NCBI RefSeq assembly: GCF_964355755.1
Contig: NC_092678.1
Location: 5,740,922-5,804,921, forward strand
Origin: Antedon mediterranea
Lineage: Eukaryota > Echinodermata > Crinoidea > Comatulida > Antedonidae
Reading direction: 5' to 3'
Length of the DNA stretch: 64,000 nucleotides
Below are positions 27,501 to 34,960 of the stretch, piece after piece. A model generated the notes under the pieces. That model saw only the letters and a list, made by a program, of their open reading frames with translations. It was not told the DNA's origin and did no database searches. Within the stretch, counting starts at the first letter, position 1. Each line of letters begins with the position of its first letter. A program made the translations under genes and the position numbers.

Positions 27501-28359
27501 AGTACGATCACCATATTTTGTTTTCTTGTGTGTATAGAACTGAGAATTTGTAGAGCTTTATTAGAGGTGATAAACTTTAAAAGGGAATCCTAGCTCCACA
27601 GAATTGTGAGGGTGGGGGAATGGGGGTGAGATATACTGTACTGTAATTATTACACACATGATATATGATTAATATGATTAACAGCAATACTTGGGCATAT
27701 TGATGATGATTATTAAAAAAAGGAATGGACTACAAATATTTTAGTACTTCATATTAAGGGTCTAATAAATAGTAAAATTATTAATATCAAGTTTAGATAT
27801 TTTGTTTAGTTAGAAGTGGAAATTAATTGCAATTTCAACCATGCTTAAACTTTTTAAATATCTGGGACATGTAAACAACATAGCAATATAGACAGGTTAT
27901 AATAATTAATATATTATTAATAGGCCTGCAGCATTTAATATAAAAATATTCAAATTTATATAATATATAAAATAATGTATGTAGAAGAATCAATGAAATG
28001 CACTTCAACTCCTTTCATATAAATAATTAATAGCAAGTAGGCCATGAGTACATTTTGAAATATAAACACTTTTGATAAGTTATCAAGTGATGCAACAACA
28101 AAAACAATACGAATATTGGAATATCGTCATATTGAGGTCAAACAAAACAAGACAGCATGTTGAGAGGATCGACGACCACCCGATGAGAGGTAGTCTGAAC
28201 GTCAACGACTTGAAGTCTTCCGACTAATCACATTAAAACAGGTTTTGGTTACTATGTGATTCGTGAAGCTAAATTTTAAATGATAAAGAATTTAATTAAT
28301 AGCCTAGTTAAAGAAAATTTATGAATTCAAAACTTACATAAATATCGCGAAGAATGCAT
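127..28359 (-). CDS. Seven-exon gene for a transmembrane mucin-like protein with an SEA-like domain (whole span)
   Basis: Joining minus-strand exons 28338-28359, 18967-20451, 18281-18333, 10743-10826, 9336-9531, 8844-8908 and 127-510 gives 2289 nt, 762 residues plus stop, with GT-AG ends and matching phase at all six junctions. Layout: signal peptide (1-24), Ser/Thr-rich mucin-like region (about 28-520), acidic linker (521-548), SEA-like module (about 549-643), membrane span (about 667-691), cytoplasmic tail (692-762). I read it as a cell-surface mucin-type glycoprotein, probably on an epithelium; that role is inferred from architecture, since no catalytic domain is present. The SEA-like module has a tetra-arginine stretch (574-577), which would suit furin-type cleavage, instead of the GSVVV autoproteolysis motif of classic SEA domains. 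The tail ends DTHL, which fits a class I PDZ ligand. I cannot assign orthology or a symbol. The polyadenylation site lies outside the window. Confidence 0.8.
731..805 (+). repeat. AT microsatellite with repeated flank, copy 1
   Basis: About 55 bp containing CCCACAGCATTGTCATTT and CAGTAATTTGCCTTTGGAT lie next to an (AT)n run. The same segment appears in reverse complement at about 23694-23750, also touching (AT)n. It behaves like a dispersed repeat, possibly a MITE that carries or seeds a microsatellite. Confidence 0.6.
1396..1694. mobile_element. Possible 300-bp MITE with imperfect terminal inverted repeats
   Basis: The left end (GCCTTGTTCACACTGGATTT) and the reverse complement of the right end (GCCTTGATGGTACTGGACTT) are about 75-80 percent alike, with an internal 'TTCACACTG' echo near 1464. 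There is no coding capacity and no clear target-site duplication. The call is weak because only one copy is seen here. Confidence 0.3.
4012..4485 (-). CDS. Unrecognised 157-codon open frame inside intron 6
   Basis: It starts MYTPCDPVSV at an ATG directly preceded by an in-frame TAA and ends NATIILFE. Residues are Leu-, Ile- and Phe-rich with scattered Cys. I recognise no domain, signal peptide or clear membrane span. At this base composition a random open frame of this length is uncommon in 64 kb. However, there is no upstream promoter sign or codon bias, and it sits on the host gene's strand within its intron. It may be a decayed transposon fragment or chance. Confidence 0.15.
   Translation of the reverse strand: MYTPCDPVSVSKKKQFYIFFPDSEIGQLTKKCFSFLIQLQLYCKGENIAFVGLLLECISGPRVARSQQTLIRWDCLISYCNTLDLLYVSNIATVRTKVLVFKFRKLSIYPTPYQEVFGLKRLLWELNDFLMWLKMVVLSTKVVLYFNTRNATIILFE
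8844..8908 (-). CDS. Coding exon 6: C-terminal helix of SEA-like module
   Basis: A 65-nt exon (acceptor CCCTTATAG ending 8909; donor GTATGTG from 8843). Joined to exon 5 it gives GSGYVPASTIISRMNSDEIE then KE (residues 614-635). The amphipathic segment fits the last helix of the SEA-like module, and the next exon supplies a strand-like IGIKLGEI. Phase 1 at entry and 0 at exit match both neighbours. Confidence 0.83.
8909..9335 (-). other. Intron 5 (427 bp)
   Basis: A short intron between exons 5 and 6 with clean GT-AG ends. I see no repeat or other element inside. Confidence 0.75.
9336..9531 (-). CDS. Coding exon 5: N-terminal part of SEA-like module with RRRR site
   Basis: A 196-nt exon (acceptor ATTATAG ending 9532; donor GTAGG from 9335) encoding residues 549-613. 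A helical start (EADWPEKDLEFRNYMANIIN) is followed by KTRRRRQATEE, then the strand-like segments AEDVKYVDP and GEDLEIQFVVES. The order of helix, strand, loop and strand, just outside a membrane span after a mucin stalk, resembles SEA domains. The expected G-SVVV cleavage loop is replaced by GEDLE, so self-cleavage is not predicted; RRRR at 574-577 is a plausible proprotein-convertase site. The SEA assignment is from pattern only. Confidence 0.85.
9532..10742 (-). other. Intron 4 (1.2 kb)
   Basis: An AT-rich intron with homopolymer runs (T near 9600, A near 9800) and a purine-rich GAAGAGAAGAAGAGGAAGAC stretch near 9703. A perfect 20-nt palindrome, ACTCATGAATATTCATGAGT (10703-10722), lies 20 bp into the intron from the exon 4 donor, and its right half forms an AP-1-like TGAGTCA. 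No other feature is visible. Confidence 0.7.
10743..10826 (-). CDS. Coding exon 4: acidic linker
   Basis: An 84-nt exon in phase 0 at both ends, so it could be skipped without a frameshift. The acceptor is TTTTTTTAG (ending 10827) and the donor GTAAGA (from 10742). It encodes AVQNIHPDSL, KDEDKTASVV and STEVKSMT (residues 521-548), less Thr-rich than the mucin region and more mixed in charge, leading into the folded juxtamembrane module. No known domain is recognised. Confidence 0.78.
10975..11095 (-). mobile_element. tRNA-derived SINE fragment
   Basis: On the minus strand TAGTGGAGCTG fits the RNA polymerase III A-box pattern, and about 45 nt downstream GGTTCACTCC is close to a B box, with CTTGCCTTCCAATTCCAAGG between them. 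This is the typical head of a tRNA-derived SINE. No tRNA fold was computed, and the tail is not clear. Confidence 0.5.
12753..13386. mobile_element. MITE copy 1, piggyBac-like TTAA ends
   Basis: A 634-bp segment bounded by TTAA at 12753-12756 and 13383-13386. Its ends (AGCCCCATTCCCTAC and GCAGGGAAGGGGTCT) are imperfect inverted repeats. The interior is closely similar to the second copy at 15539-16122, including a GCGGCCCGCTATAAATCCC block, TCGATCGATCG and runs of TAGGCCTA. There is no open reading frame, so it is non-autonomous. TTAA target duplication is the hallmark of piggyBac-type transposition, but the family is inferred. Confidence 0.7.
14300..14480 (+). mobile_element. Possible tRNA-derived SINE fragment
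   Basis: TAGTGCTCATTCGTCTG followed about 45 nt later by GGGTTCAATTCAGC, which contains a perfect GWTCRANNC B box, resembles a polymerase III promoter. A body with CACCCAACCACCTAAATGGC follows. A-box agreement is poor, so this is a moderate call. Confidence 0.4.
14501..14640 (+). repeat. Intron 3 direct repeat, copy A
   Basis: The segment with AACAAAAATAGAGGCAATGA, TATTTTTCTATAAATAAAGT and GGTTTCAACTTTGTTGA plus CGCCCAGGAAGTTAT recurs in the same orientation at 16690-16850. Immediately downstream, 14652-14726 contains an imperfect hairpin (GGTACAAATAATTTCATG against its complement). Confidence 0.65.
15539..16122. mobile_element. MITE copy 2, perfect 19-bp terminal inverted repeats
   Basis: The ends TTAAAGACACCTTCCCTAC and GTAGGGAAGGTGTCTTTAA are exact reverse complements including the TTAA target site. 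The interior is colinear with copy 1 at 12753-13386 but about 50 bp shorter, with several small deletions. The better-preserved ends suggest this copy is younger. No coding capacity. Confidence 0.78.
16690..16850 (+). repeat. Intron 3 direct repeat, copy B
   Basis: Second copy of the 14501-14640 segment, with an added GTTATCATTACTA near the end. The pair could be two insertions of one short element or a local duplication. Confidence 0.65.
17320..17400 (-). mobile_element. Possible tRNA-like SINE remnant
   Basis: On the minus strand ATGCCAGATCTGAAAGTCGT followed by GGGTTCTAGTCCAGCC resembles the anticodon-arm to T-arm part of a tRNA, with a B-box-like GTTCTAGTC. The upstream half is degenerate. 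Confidence 0.35.
18281..18333 (-). CDS. Coding exon 3: Thr-rich stalk
   Basis: A 53-nt exon bounded by acceptor CAAACAG (ending 18334) and donor GTATGT (from 18280). With the G carried over from exon 2 it reads ETTESGQETT then VQVTTPTK (residues 503-520), continuing the Thr-rich stalk, and ends in phase 0 as exon 4 requires. It is too short to be convincing alone; the evidence is the phase match on both sides and the preserved composition. Confidence 0.75.
18334..18966 (-). other. Intron 2 (633 bp)
   Basis: Intron between the mucin exon and exon 3, with a T/A-rich TTTATTTATTT tract near 18505-18540. No other element is seen. Confidence 0.7.
18967..20451 (-). CDS. Coding exon 2: signal-peptide core and mucin-like repeat domain
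   Basis: This 1485-nt exon (acceptor tract ending CCAG at 20452, donor GGTAATT after 18967) encodes residues 8-503. The first 17 residues complete a hydrophobic signal peptide with likely cleavage after GYA (residue 24). The rest is almost entirely Thr, Ser, Pro, Glu, Asp and Ala with no cysteine, as in densely O-glycosylated mucin stalks. Two repeat classes are visible. Residues about 49-262 hold six copies of a 33-37-residue block containing VTSSKSSTSNL, then TAPD and SEDKTTETD, in alternating longer and shorter forms. Residues about 379-494 hold roughly 20 hexapeptides of the type PVSTAE. The opposite strand is also stop-free for 471 codons, an effect of the repeat composition. Copy number is probably polymorphic. 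Confidence 0.87.
22271..22345 (-). mobile_element. LINE 3' end with (TTGAAC)n tail
   Basis: Reading the minus strand, GCATTATGTGAATAAATTTG runs into about five tandem TTGAAC units. A short AATAAA-containing 3' terminus followed by a hexamer tail, with no poly-A, is typical of CR1/L2-type non-LTR elements in invertebrates. Only the 3' tip is recognisable. Confidence 0.55.
23640..23765 (-). repeat. AT microsatellite with repeated flank, copy 2
   Basis: Runs of TATATACAG and (AT)n flank an inverted copy of the ~55-bp segment at 731-805. Both copies abut (AT)n, so the microsatellite is part of the repeated unit rather than coincidental. Confidence 0.6.
28338..28359 (-). CDS. Coding exon 1: start codon and first half of the signal peptide
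   Basis: This short exon starts with ATG at 28359-28357 and encodes MHSSRYL plus one base, ending at a consensus donor (GTAAGT at 28337-28332). Joined to exon 2 it creates Tyr8 and a continuous signal peptide, MHSSRYLYFLSVKC followed by LLVLLIIGYA. The phase (1 nt) is exactly what exon 2 needs, which is the main reason for choosing this start. Splitting a signal peptide over a very short first exon and a long intron is common in animal secreted and membrane proteins. RNA evidence was not available, so an alternative first exon cannot be excluded. Confidence 0.7.
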
Positions 28360-28830
28360 TATGCTGACAATCTGCACCGAAGGATCAGAGGATGATAAGC
28401 AACTTCCGTGCTCGCTTCTTTTCCACAGCTGAACTTATTGATTGGATAAAATTAATCCGTCATCGGTGGTACCACCACACTTTGAAAAAAAAGATGCAAC
28501 GATAATCCTATGGATGTAAATAAAATCCTAAGAAATCAGAACACAAAAGAGGTTTAGTCAAATTGGTAACATGAATTAATCCAACTTCGTAGGCCTATAC
28601 CGTCTCTAGTGTGTTCCCGCGAAATGAAAGAGCACTAACAAACTGCACAGCACAGCATGCTGCGCCAAATTAAAACAGGAGCGATATAGCACGATGGTTC
28701 TTTCTGATTGGTTAATATTCAACCAATCCGAATACAGAATACTAGTGTATAGGCCTAAAGTATTACGTAATATTATTATTACTTGTTAGTTATCCAAGCA
28801 AGCCTGCGGATAATTTTATTTAACAATTAT
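28360..28830 (-). promoter_or_regulatory. 5' flank and candidate promoter of the mucin-like gene
   Basis: The transcription start is not determinable from sequence. Candidate elements upstream of the ATG are a CCAAT box on the gene strand at 28441-28445; an E2F-like TTCCCGCGAAA at 28614-28624; and two CCAAT boxes in opposite orientation, GATTGGTT at 28706-28713 and AACCAATC at 28721-28728, which form a small inverted repeat. No clear TATA box is visible at a fixed distance. The flank is less AT-rich than the introns. All of these are inferences from short words. Confidence 0.3.
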
Positions 28831-29400
28831 GTCATTTCAACAATATTTCAAGAGGGTGGTCCATCCAGCCGAAGCTGATCATTAGGGACCTTAAAAAATA
28901 CAAAATGGCAACATAAACATTCAATTAAAATAAATATAATTTATAATATAAAGATACAAAAAAATAAAATAAAGCACAAAAAAAATAGAATACAAAATAA
29001 GATAATTAAATTAAATTAAATTGGCCATCTCAGAATAAAGGATAGGAAAAAGGAATTGAGCAAAAATTTGAAGGAAGAATAAGATGAAGCAAGTCGGATA
29101 TCTAAAAAAAGAGAATTTTAAAAATTGGAGCATTAAAGCTAAAAGACTGTTTGAAATGTTTCAAGTAAGGTCTGTGTATAAGGAGATCACCATTAGTGAT
29201 CTGCCGTGTGGCCATTCAATTGAGAGACAGACTAAGGAGCAAGGTTATGGAAAGCTTTAAAAGTAAGACAGCCAAGTTGATGTCGATATGTTTGGAAGAG
29301 AAAGGGTATTAGCAATGATGAAGTGAAAAGAAGTTAAATGAGTTGTAGGAGGAAGATGGAGAAGGATACGAATCGATTTAAGATAGAGATTTCTCAATTA
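28831..29400 (-). pseudogene. LINE remnant: reverse-transcriptase C-terminal tail plus 3' UTR
   Basis: On the minus strand, 29285-29230 encodes RHQLGCLTFKAFHNLAP and then a stop. In another frame, about 29220-29104 encodes GDLLIHRPYLKHFKQSFSFN and APIFKILFF. These match the conserved end of CR1/L2/Jockey-type reverse transcriptases (the 'TFKALHNLAP' and 'LKTFG-RSFS-AAP-WN' blocks). Downstream, GGTCCCTAATGATCAGCTTC and a GTTAAATAAAA end look like the element's 3' UTR. Stops and a frameshift make it a dead fragment; the 5' part is missing. Confidence 0.6.
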
Positions 29401-29799
29401 TTTTAATTTCACGTACGGTATCTACCCTGTCGGTCCTACTAGGTCTAGATCTATCTAATCATGGAGGTATGATCTAATCTATCTACAAACATTGTTTTAA
29501 TCATTTTGAACAACACAACCACAACAGTAATGCCGTCGACAACATGCGTATGCGCGTAAAAGTTCTCACAAATTAGCATATTTGAAGATTAAATAATAAT
29601 TTTATAGGCTACAGTATTGCGTTATGTCCACTATTGTAGTTGATAGTAGCCCTATTTGCTGAAACCATCCTAAGAATTTTTTCATTCACGATTGTATATT
29701 AATTCATTGTTAAATTTATATCTTAACCACAGAGTATTTCCAAGATGATATCTCATTGACTAGATAATATGGAGGTACGTTTGTATTGCATTGTTTTGT

Positions 29800-30010
29800 T
29801 TTTTAAACTAAATGAACGAACAAAGTATTTGAAAGAAAAATAAGTTTATTTGATTAGATTTTGATTTGAAAATCATCATAAAAAATACATATACAAAGTG
29901 AAATACGGACATTACAAATAATACATTTATAACAGATTTTCCAGGATAGCCCAAACAGCTTATTAGCTTATTTCTATTGGGACCCTTTTACAGCCTAAAA
30001 TAAAAAATAT
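29800..30010 (-). mobile_element. Second LINE 3' end
   Basis: Minus-strand GGGTCCCAATAGAAATAAGC, then GCTGTTTGGGCTATCCTGG and a T-rich terminus ending near AATCAAATAAACTTA, resembles 3' termini of CR1-like LINEs common in deuterostomes. No coding sequence remains. Confidence 0.5.
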
Positions 30011-30129
30011 AAAAGTTACAAAGTATTTCTTTAAACATGTAAATATAACAAAAACAATAATATAATAAAACAAGTTAAATTAAAAGACTATGATTGACTT
30101 ATAGTTAAAGCGATTTATGAATAAAATAC

Positions 30130-30300
30130 AATGGAGCCAAGTGATAGAATTTATTTTATTTCAACAGTATTTTAGCTGAAGCTGATCATTATGGACCCTC
30201 ACAAAAATACAATATGACGAGAAATACATATGTAACAATAACAATTAAATTAAAATAAATAGAATGTATTAATTATTAATTATTGCATCATTCGTCTTCA
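30130..30300 (-). mobile_element. Third LINE 3' end, same family as 28831-29400
   Basis: Minus-strand GAGGGTCCATAATGATCAGC followed by TTCAGCTAAAATACTGTTG and an A/T-rich AAATAAAATAAA tip matches the 3' UTR of the LINE at 28831-29400 (shared TAATGATCAGCTTC). Confidence 0.5.
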
Positions 30301-30858
30301 TTTGTACAAATTAATACTCTTTTAGTTGATGTGTATTTTTTTTAATGCATCTCTATTCGTTTTGAAACGTTATATTAATAGGGTGCTCCGTATATCCTGC
30401 CATTATTGGGAATAAAGCAGATGTCGCCGCATGCAAATCTGAAAGTGCTGTTTTTTGCGGGAAATTTGAAAGCTTTGTACGACGAGGGATTAAACAAACT
30501 GACATTTTGATTATGGCCTAGCATGGTAGCCGGCGTTTTGGAGAAAACAAACAATATATAATGTTTTGCCGGTTAAATGACTTAATTCCCAGTAAATAAT
30601 CTACCAGTTGAACTTAATGCTAAAGAAGATTTCCTCGGATGAGGATCTTCACATGGAATTTTTGCTTGTAAGTAGTGTAAATAAGTTATTCCTACATTAT
30701 GTACATGCTATGGATGGAATTAAATGAACCGTGCTTAAGTTGCAAAATACACCTTGTCTACTGTTGTGTTCTAACCCCCTCCCATTTTAGATATTTTTCG
30801 GCCTTCGGTGGATGGTTAAACTTTTGACCATTTATAACCAAAGAGCAACGATATAATA
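30301..30858. other. Intergenic stretch before the 54-bp satellite
   Basis: Mixed-composition DNA with no open frame, terminal repeat or RNA-like signal that I can support. The satellite starts at its right end. Confidence 0.6.
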
Positions 30859-30862
30859 GAAA

Positions 30863-32291
30863 TAGGTGACAGCAGAAGAATTGTACGAGCTGCAGATAGG
30901 CCGATCAAAATGGAGAGAATAGAGGACAGCAGACTTGTAGGAGCTGCAGATAGGCCGATCAATATTGAGAGAATAGAGGACAGCAGACTTGTTGGAGCTG
31001 CAGATAGGCCGATCAATATGGAGAGAATAGAGGACAGCAGACTTGTAGGAGCTGCAGATAGACCGATCAATATGGAGAGAATAGAGGACAGCAGACTTGT
31101 AGGAGCTGCAGATGGACCGATCAATATGGAGAGAATAGAGGACAGCAGACTTGTAGGAGCTGCAGATAGACCGATCAATATGGAGAGATTAGAAGACAGC
31201 AGACTTGTATGAGCTGCAGATAGACCGATAAATATGGAGAGAATAGAAGACAGCAAACTTGTAGGAGCTGCAGATAGACCGATAAATATGGAGAGAATAG
31301 AGGACAGCAGACTTGTAGGAGCTGCAGATGGACCGATCAATATGGAGAGAATAGAGGACAGCAGACTTGTAGGAGCTGCAGATAGGCCGATCAATATGGA
31401 GAGAATAGAAGACAGCAGACTTGTAGGAGCTGCAGATGGACCGATCAATATGGAGAGAATAGAGGACAGCAGACTTGTAGGAGCTGCAGATAGGCCGATC
31501 AATATGGAGAGAATAGAAGACAGCAGACTTGTGGGAGCTGCAGATAGACCGATCAATATGGAGAGAATAGAAGACAGCAGACTTGTAGGAGCTGCAGATG
31601 GACCGATCAATATGGAGAGAATAGAGGACAGCAGACTTGTAGGAGCTGCAGATAGACCGATCAATATGGAGAGAATAGAGGACAGCAGACTTGTAGGAGC
31701 TGCAGATAGACCGATCAATATGGAGAGAATAGAGGACATCAGACTTGTAGGAGCTGCAGATAGACCGATCAATATGGAGAGAATAGAGGACAGCAGACTT
31801 GTAGGAGCTGCAGATAGGCCGATCAATATGGAGAGAATAGAGGACAGCAGACTTGTAGGAGCTGCAGATAGGCCGATCAATATGGAGAGAATAGAGGACA
31901 GCAGACTTGTAGGAGCTGAAGATAGGCCGATCAATATGGAGAGAATAGAGGACAGCAGACTTGTAGGAGCTGCAGATAGACCGATAAATATGGAGAGAAT
32001 AGAAGACAGCAGACTTGTAGGAGCTGCAGATAGATCGATCAATATGGAGAGAATAGAAGACAGCAGACTTGTAGGAGCTGCAGATAGATCGATCAATATG
32101 GAGAGAATAGAAGACAGCAGACTTGTAGGAGCTGCAGATAGACCGATCAATATGGAGAGAATAGAAGACAGCAGACTTGTAGGAGCTGCAGATAGATCGA
32201 TCAATATGGAGAGAATAGAAGACAGCAGACTTGTAGGAGCTGCAGATAGACCGATCAATATGGAGAGAAATAGAGGACAGTAGACTTGTAG
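30863..32291. repeat. 54-bp satellite array, about 26 copies
   Basis: The unit contains GAGCTGCAGATAGACCGATC, AATATGGAGAGAATAGAGGA and CAGCAGACTTGTAG. Copies differ mainly at a few sites (ATAGACC, ATAGGCC, ATGGACC, ATAGATC; GAGGAC or GAAGAC). Because 54 is a multiple of three, frames stay open on both strands for hundreds of codons (for example repeated MERIEDSRLVGAADRPIN on the plus strand, and 480 codons on the minus strand). I treat these as satellite artefacts: there is no consistent start, no flanking splice structure, and both strands are equally open. Confidence 0.93.
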
Positions 32292-33536
32292 GAATCAATC
32301 AGTCGGCAGATTAAAAAATGTTAATAATAAAATACAGGCCCGTAGCCAGGGAGGTTTTATCCCTCCCCGCTTTACAGCGAATACCCTTAACCGCACTGCG
32401 AACCCTCATCCGCGACATGCCCAATACCTCACCCCATCTCTTAAAATCTTCCAAACACGTGCCCCACAGTACAAAAGGTTATTCGTAAATTGAATAATTT
32501 GTAAACTCGTTTGTGAATAATTCATAACCTTCTAGCTACTAGCGATACGTGTCTATAAATGTCTCCGATTTTCACCTGAAAAATAAATACGAAGTTTTGG
32601 TCCCTGATGTAACGTGACATTGCCGCGTATATCGTACTCACACAGTGAGCTGGGACATGAACGGTTCGTGCAAAGGACACCGCCAGACAACCGCGTACCT
32701 TGTTTAGATCTCTGGCAGTCTGCATGCATAAAGTATATATATATATATATATATCTAATTCCGACGTACATAAAAAATGGAACGATGCGGTTACCGACAG
32801 TATTTATGTGTGGCTATGAAGTATAGTGTATCATCTTTATAGAGGATTATAGTGAATATTAATATTAATATGACTGTGGTAATAATGTTCAGCACATTGA
32901 GAGCTTGCTTATATGTGCTATATAAGAATGAACTATTATTATTATTATTATTATTTTACACTAATAGTGTATAATATCTATGGTATCATGTACTGTGGTT
33001 TACATTACATCCGATTATATTTCTCTACAGCTCAGTATGTCTGTCGGTCGGTAAACACTAACTTGTATATGGCCTTGATATCAGTTTCATCTAGCTAAGT
33101 CAATTCTTCACAGTATATATTCCATGGCCAGGAATCGATGTGGTTATGTTTTCACGGTGCGCAATAAAAAATTACGCGGTCTACGCACGATTTAATGAAA
33201 TCACGTTTGTAATCATATCTTCACAAGCATGAATAACAATTAAATAAAATTTGGTACTCATAAATTTCAGGGCATAAATCATCATGGCAATACAATTACG
33301 TGCGTAGCGCATGTAACGCATGCGACGCGCTTAAAATTTTCAACATTTTCAACATTTATTTTCAATGAAATAAGAGTACGTTTCAGGCAATTTTAGACGT
33401 TTAAAAAAATGCACTTTTCTTTAATAATATCATCATGTTTGATTCACTTTTCAACTCAACATTACTTTATACTAGCACGTGTAAATTAAAAAAATATAAA
33501 TGTTTTTAAACATTTTTAAATATGTTCAGCAATTTT
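32292..33536. other. Repeat-rich intergenic DNA
   Basis: Contains GGCCCGTAGCCAGGGAGG (near 32338), which resembles a transposon end; an AT dinucleotide run (32733-32754); an ATT run (32934-32955); a partial match to the GGTCGG element end (33040-33075); and a CpG-rich stretch of the type ACGTGCGTAGCGCATGTAAC (33298-33335). No gene is supported. Confidence 0.6.
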
Positions 33537-34099
33537 GGTCGGTCGGTCGGTAAACACTAACTTGAGCACGCGACTGCAGCCATCTATATGGCCTTGTTTT
33601 CTAGGAACTAGCCGATACGTACTCAACTGTATCAATACCATCTATTTACATTGATATATTTAATTTCCTCAACAAATTGCTGTAAATAAATATAGATAAA
33701 GCTATAATAAGCATTGAATTTGCCTTCTCCTCCAATGTGAGGCTTTTTCCCTTAGACGTTAGTTCCGCATTGAACTTGAACGCAAAACAAAATACCGAAT
33801 GAATGATCAAACGATCGGCGGTTCCGCATAGAGCAGCACAACAACAAAGGAGATGCGTAAAAATACGCGAAAAATTGAGTAGCATTTATTATATGTTATC
33901 TATTAATAAGTTATGTTAAAGTTGAACCTTTAATAAAAATGTCCTAATATAATATTAATTGTACATAATTGTCAGTAAAACAAGTATATTGCATTTGCAT
34001 TTAATTGTCATTGGTTCACAAATAAAAACAAAGCCATTTTACACTGCAGTCGCGCGTGCGCAGATTTGAGTTAGTGTCTACCGACCGACCAACCGACCG
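33537..34099. mobile_element. Foldback-type element with GGTCGGTCGG terminal repeats
   Basis: The left end (33537-33580) reads GGTCGGTCGGTCGGTAAACA, CTAACTTG and ACGCGACTGCAG. The right end (34044-34099) is its imperfect reverse complement, with TTAGTGTCTACCGACC. The element is 563 bp, non-coding, and its outermost ends are tandem GGTC tetramers. Another partial end lies at 33040-33075, suggesting nesting or a second copy. Confidence 0.65.
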
Positions 34100-34627
34100 A
34101 TAATGAGGTATAGAGTCGCGTTGCACGCACTTGACTAAAGAGAGTCGGAGAACGTCGCCATAATACCATAAATAAAACATCCTAGGCCTACTGTATTGGT
34201 TACGGATGGAATTTTGTTAGAAATAAATACAACAGTAGGCTCATTAATAAACAAAATATAATCTGATAAATAAAATTAATATTGTGAGAGAAAATTGGAA
34301 TGAAAAATTTATGAACAAGAAAAGCCTACAATCTAAGTGTATAGGCCTCTGACGTCTGTAAAAAAACTTATTTTACAAAAAGACACAAAAAAACACAAAA
34401 AAACCCGTAACTGACACAATTTGACTGTTTTTTGATTGAATTTACAATTTTCAGTAAATAAAACAGAAAGAAATGTGTTAAAACACAATATTGTGTATTA
34501 TATTATGTGACGAGGCATTCGTGGAAATATACAAACGGACGGCTTTATTCCAATTGTTGTTTATAGGAGGCGTTTAATCGAATAAAAACGGTACGTAGCT
34601 GTACAGTAGTACGATCCAGGTGTATTG
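34100..34627. other. Intergenic, no recognised feature
   Basis: AT-rich sequence with an ACACAAAAAAACACAAAAAA stretch near 34383. I find nothing coding or repeat-like beyond that. Confidence 0.55.
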
Positions 34628-34960
34628 TTTCCGCTCCTTCCGGTATGATAATGATACAACACGTCAAGCACACATACAGGTGGTGTGGTGAGGCGCGGCA
34701 TACTGATTTCGCTTCTTCCGGTATGTTATACAACACACGCACACATACAGGTGGTGTGGTGAGGCGCGGTGTAATGATATCGCTCCTTCCGGTATTGTAC
34801 AACACACGCACACATACAGGTGGTGTGGTGAGGCGCGGTGTACTGATATCGCTCCTTCCGGTATGTTATACAACACACGCACACATACAGGTGGTGTGGT
34901 GAGACGCGGTGTAATGATATCGCTCCTTCCATATACAAAACGCACACACGCAGGTGGTTC
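34628..34960 (+). repeat. 68-72-bp tandem repeat, about 4.5 copies
   Basis: The unit contains CACACATACAGGTGGTGTGG, TGAGGCGCGG and TATCGCTCCTTCCGGTAT. The first and last copies are more diverged, as expected for an old minisatellite. Short open frames on both strands derive from the repeat. Confidence 0.85.

Larger units (their letters stand above)
20452..28337 (-). other. Intron 1 (7.9 kb)
   Basis: A long AT-rich intron separating the two halves of the signal peptide. It contains a LINE 3' end with (TTGAAC)n tail (22271-22345), the second copy of the AT-microsatellite repeat (23640-23765) and a small inverted repeat with CACCATCATTA near 27118-27147. The rest has no structure I can name. 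Confidence 0.65.
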
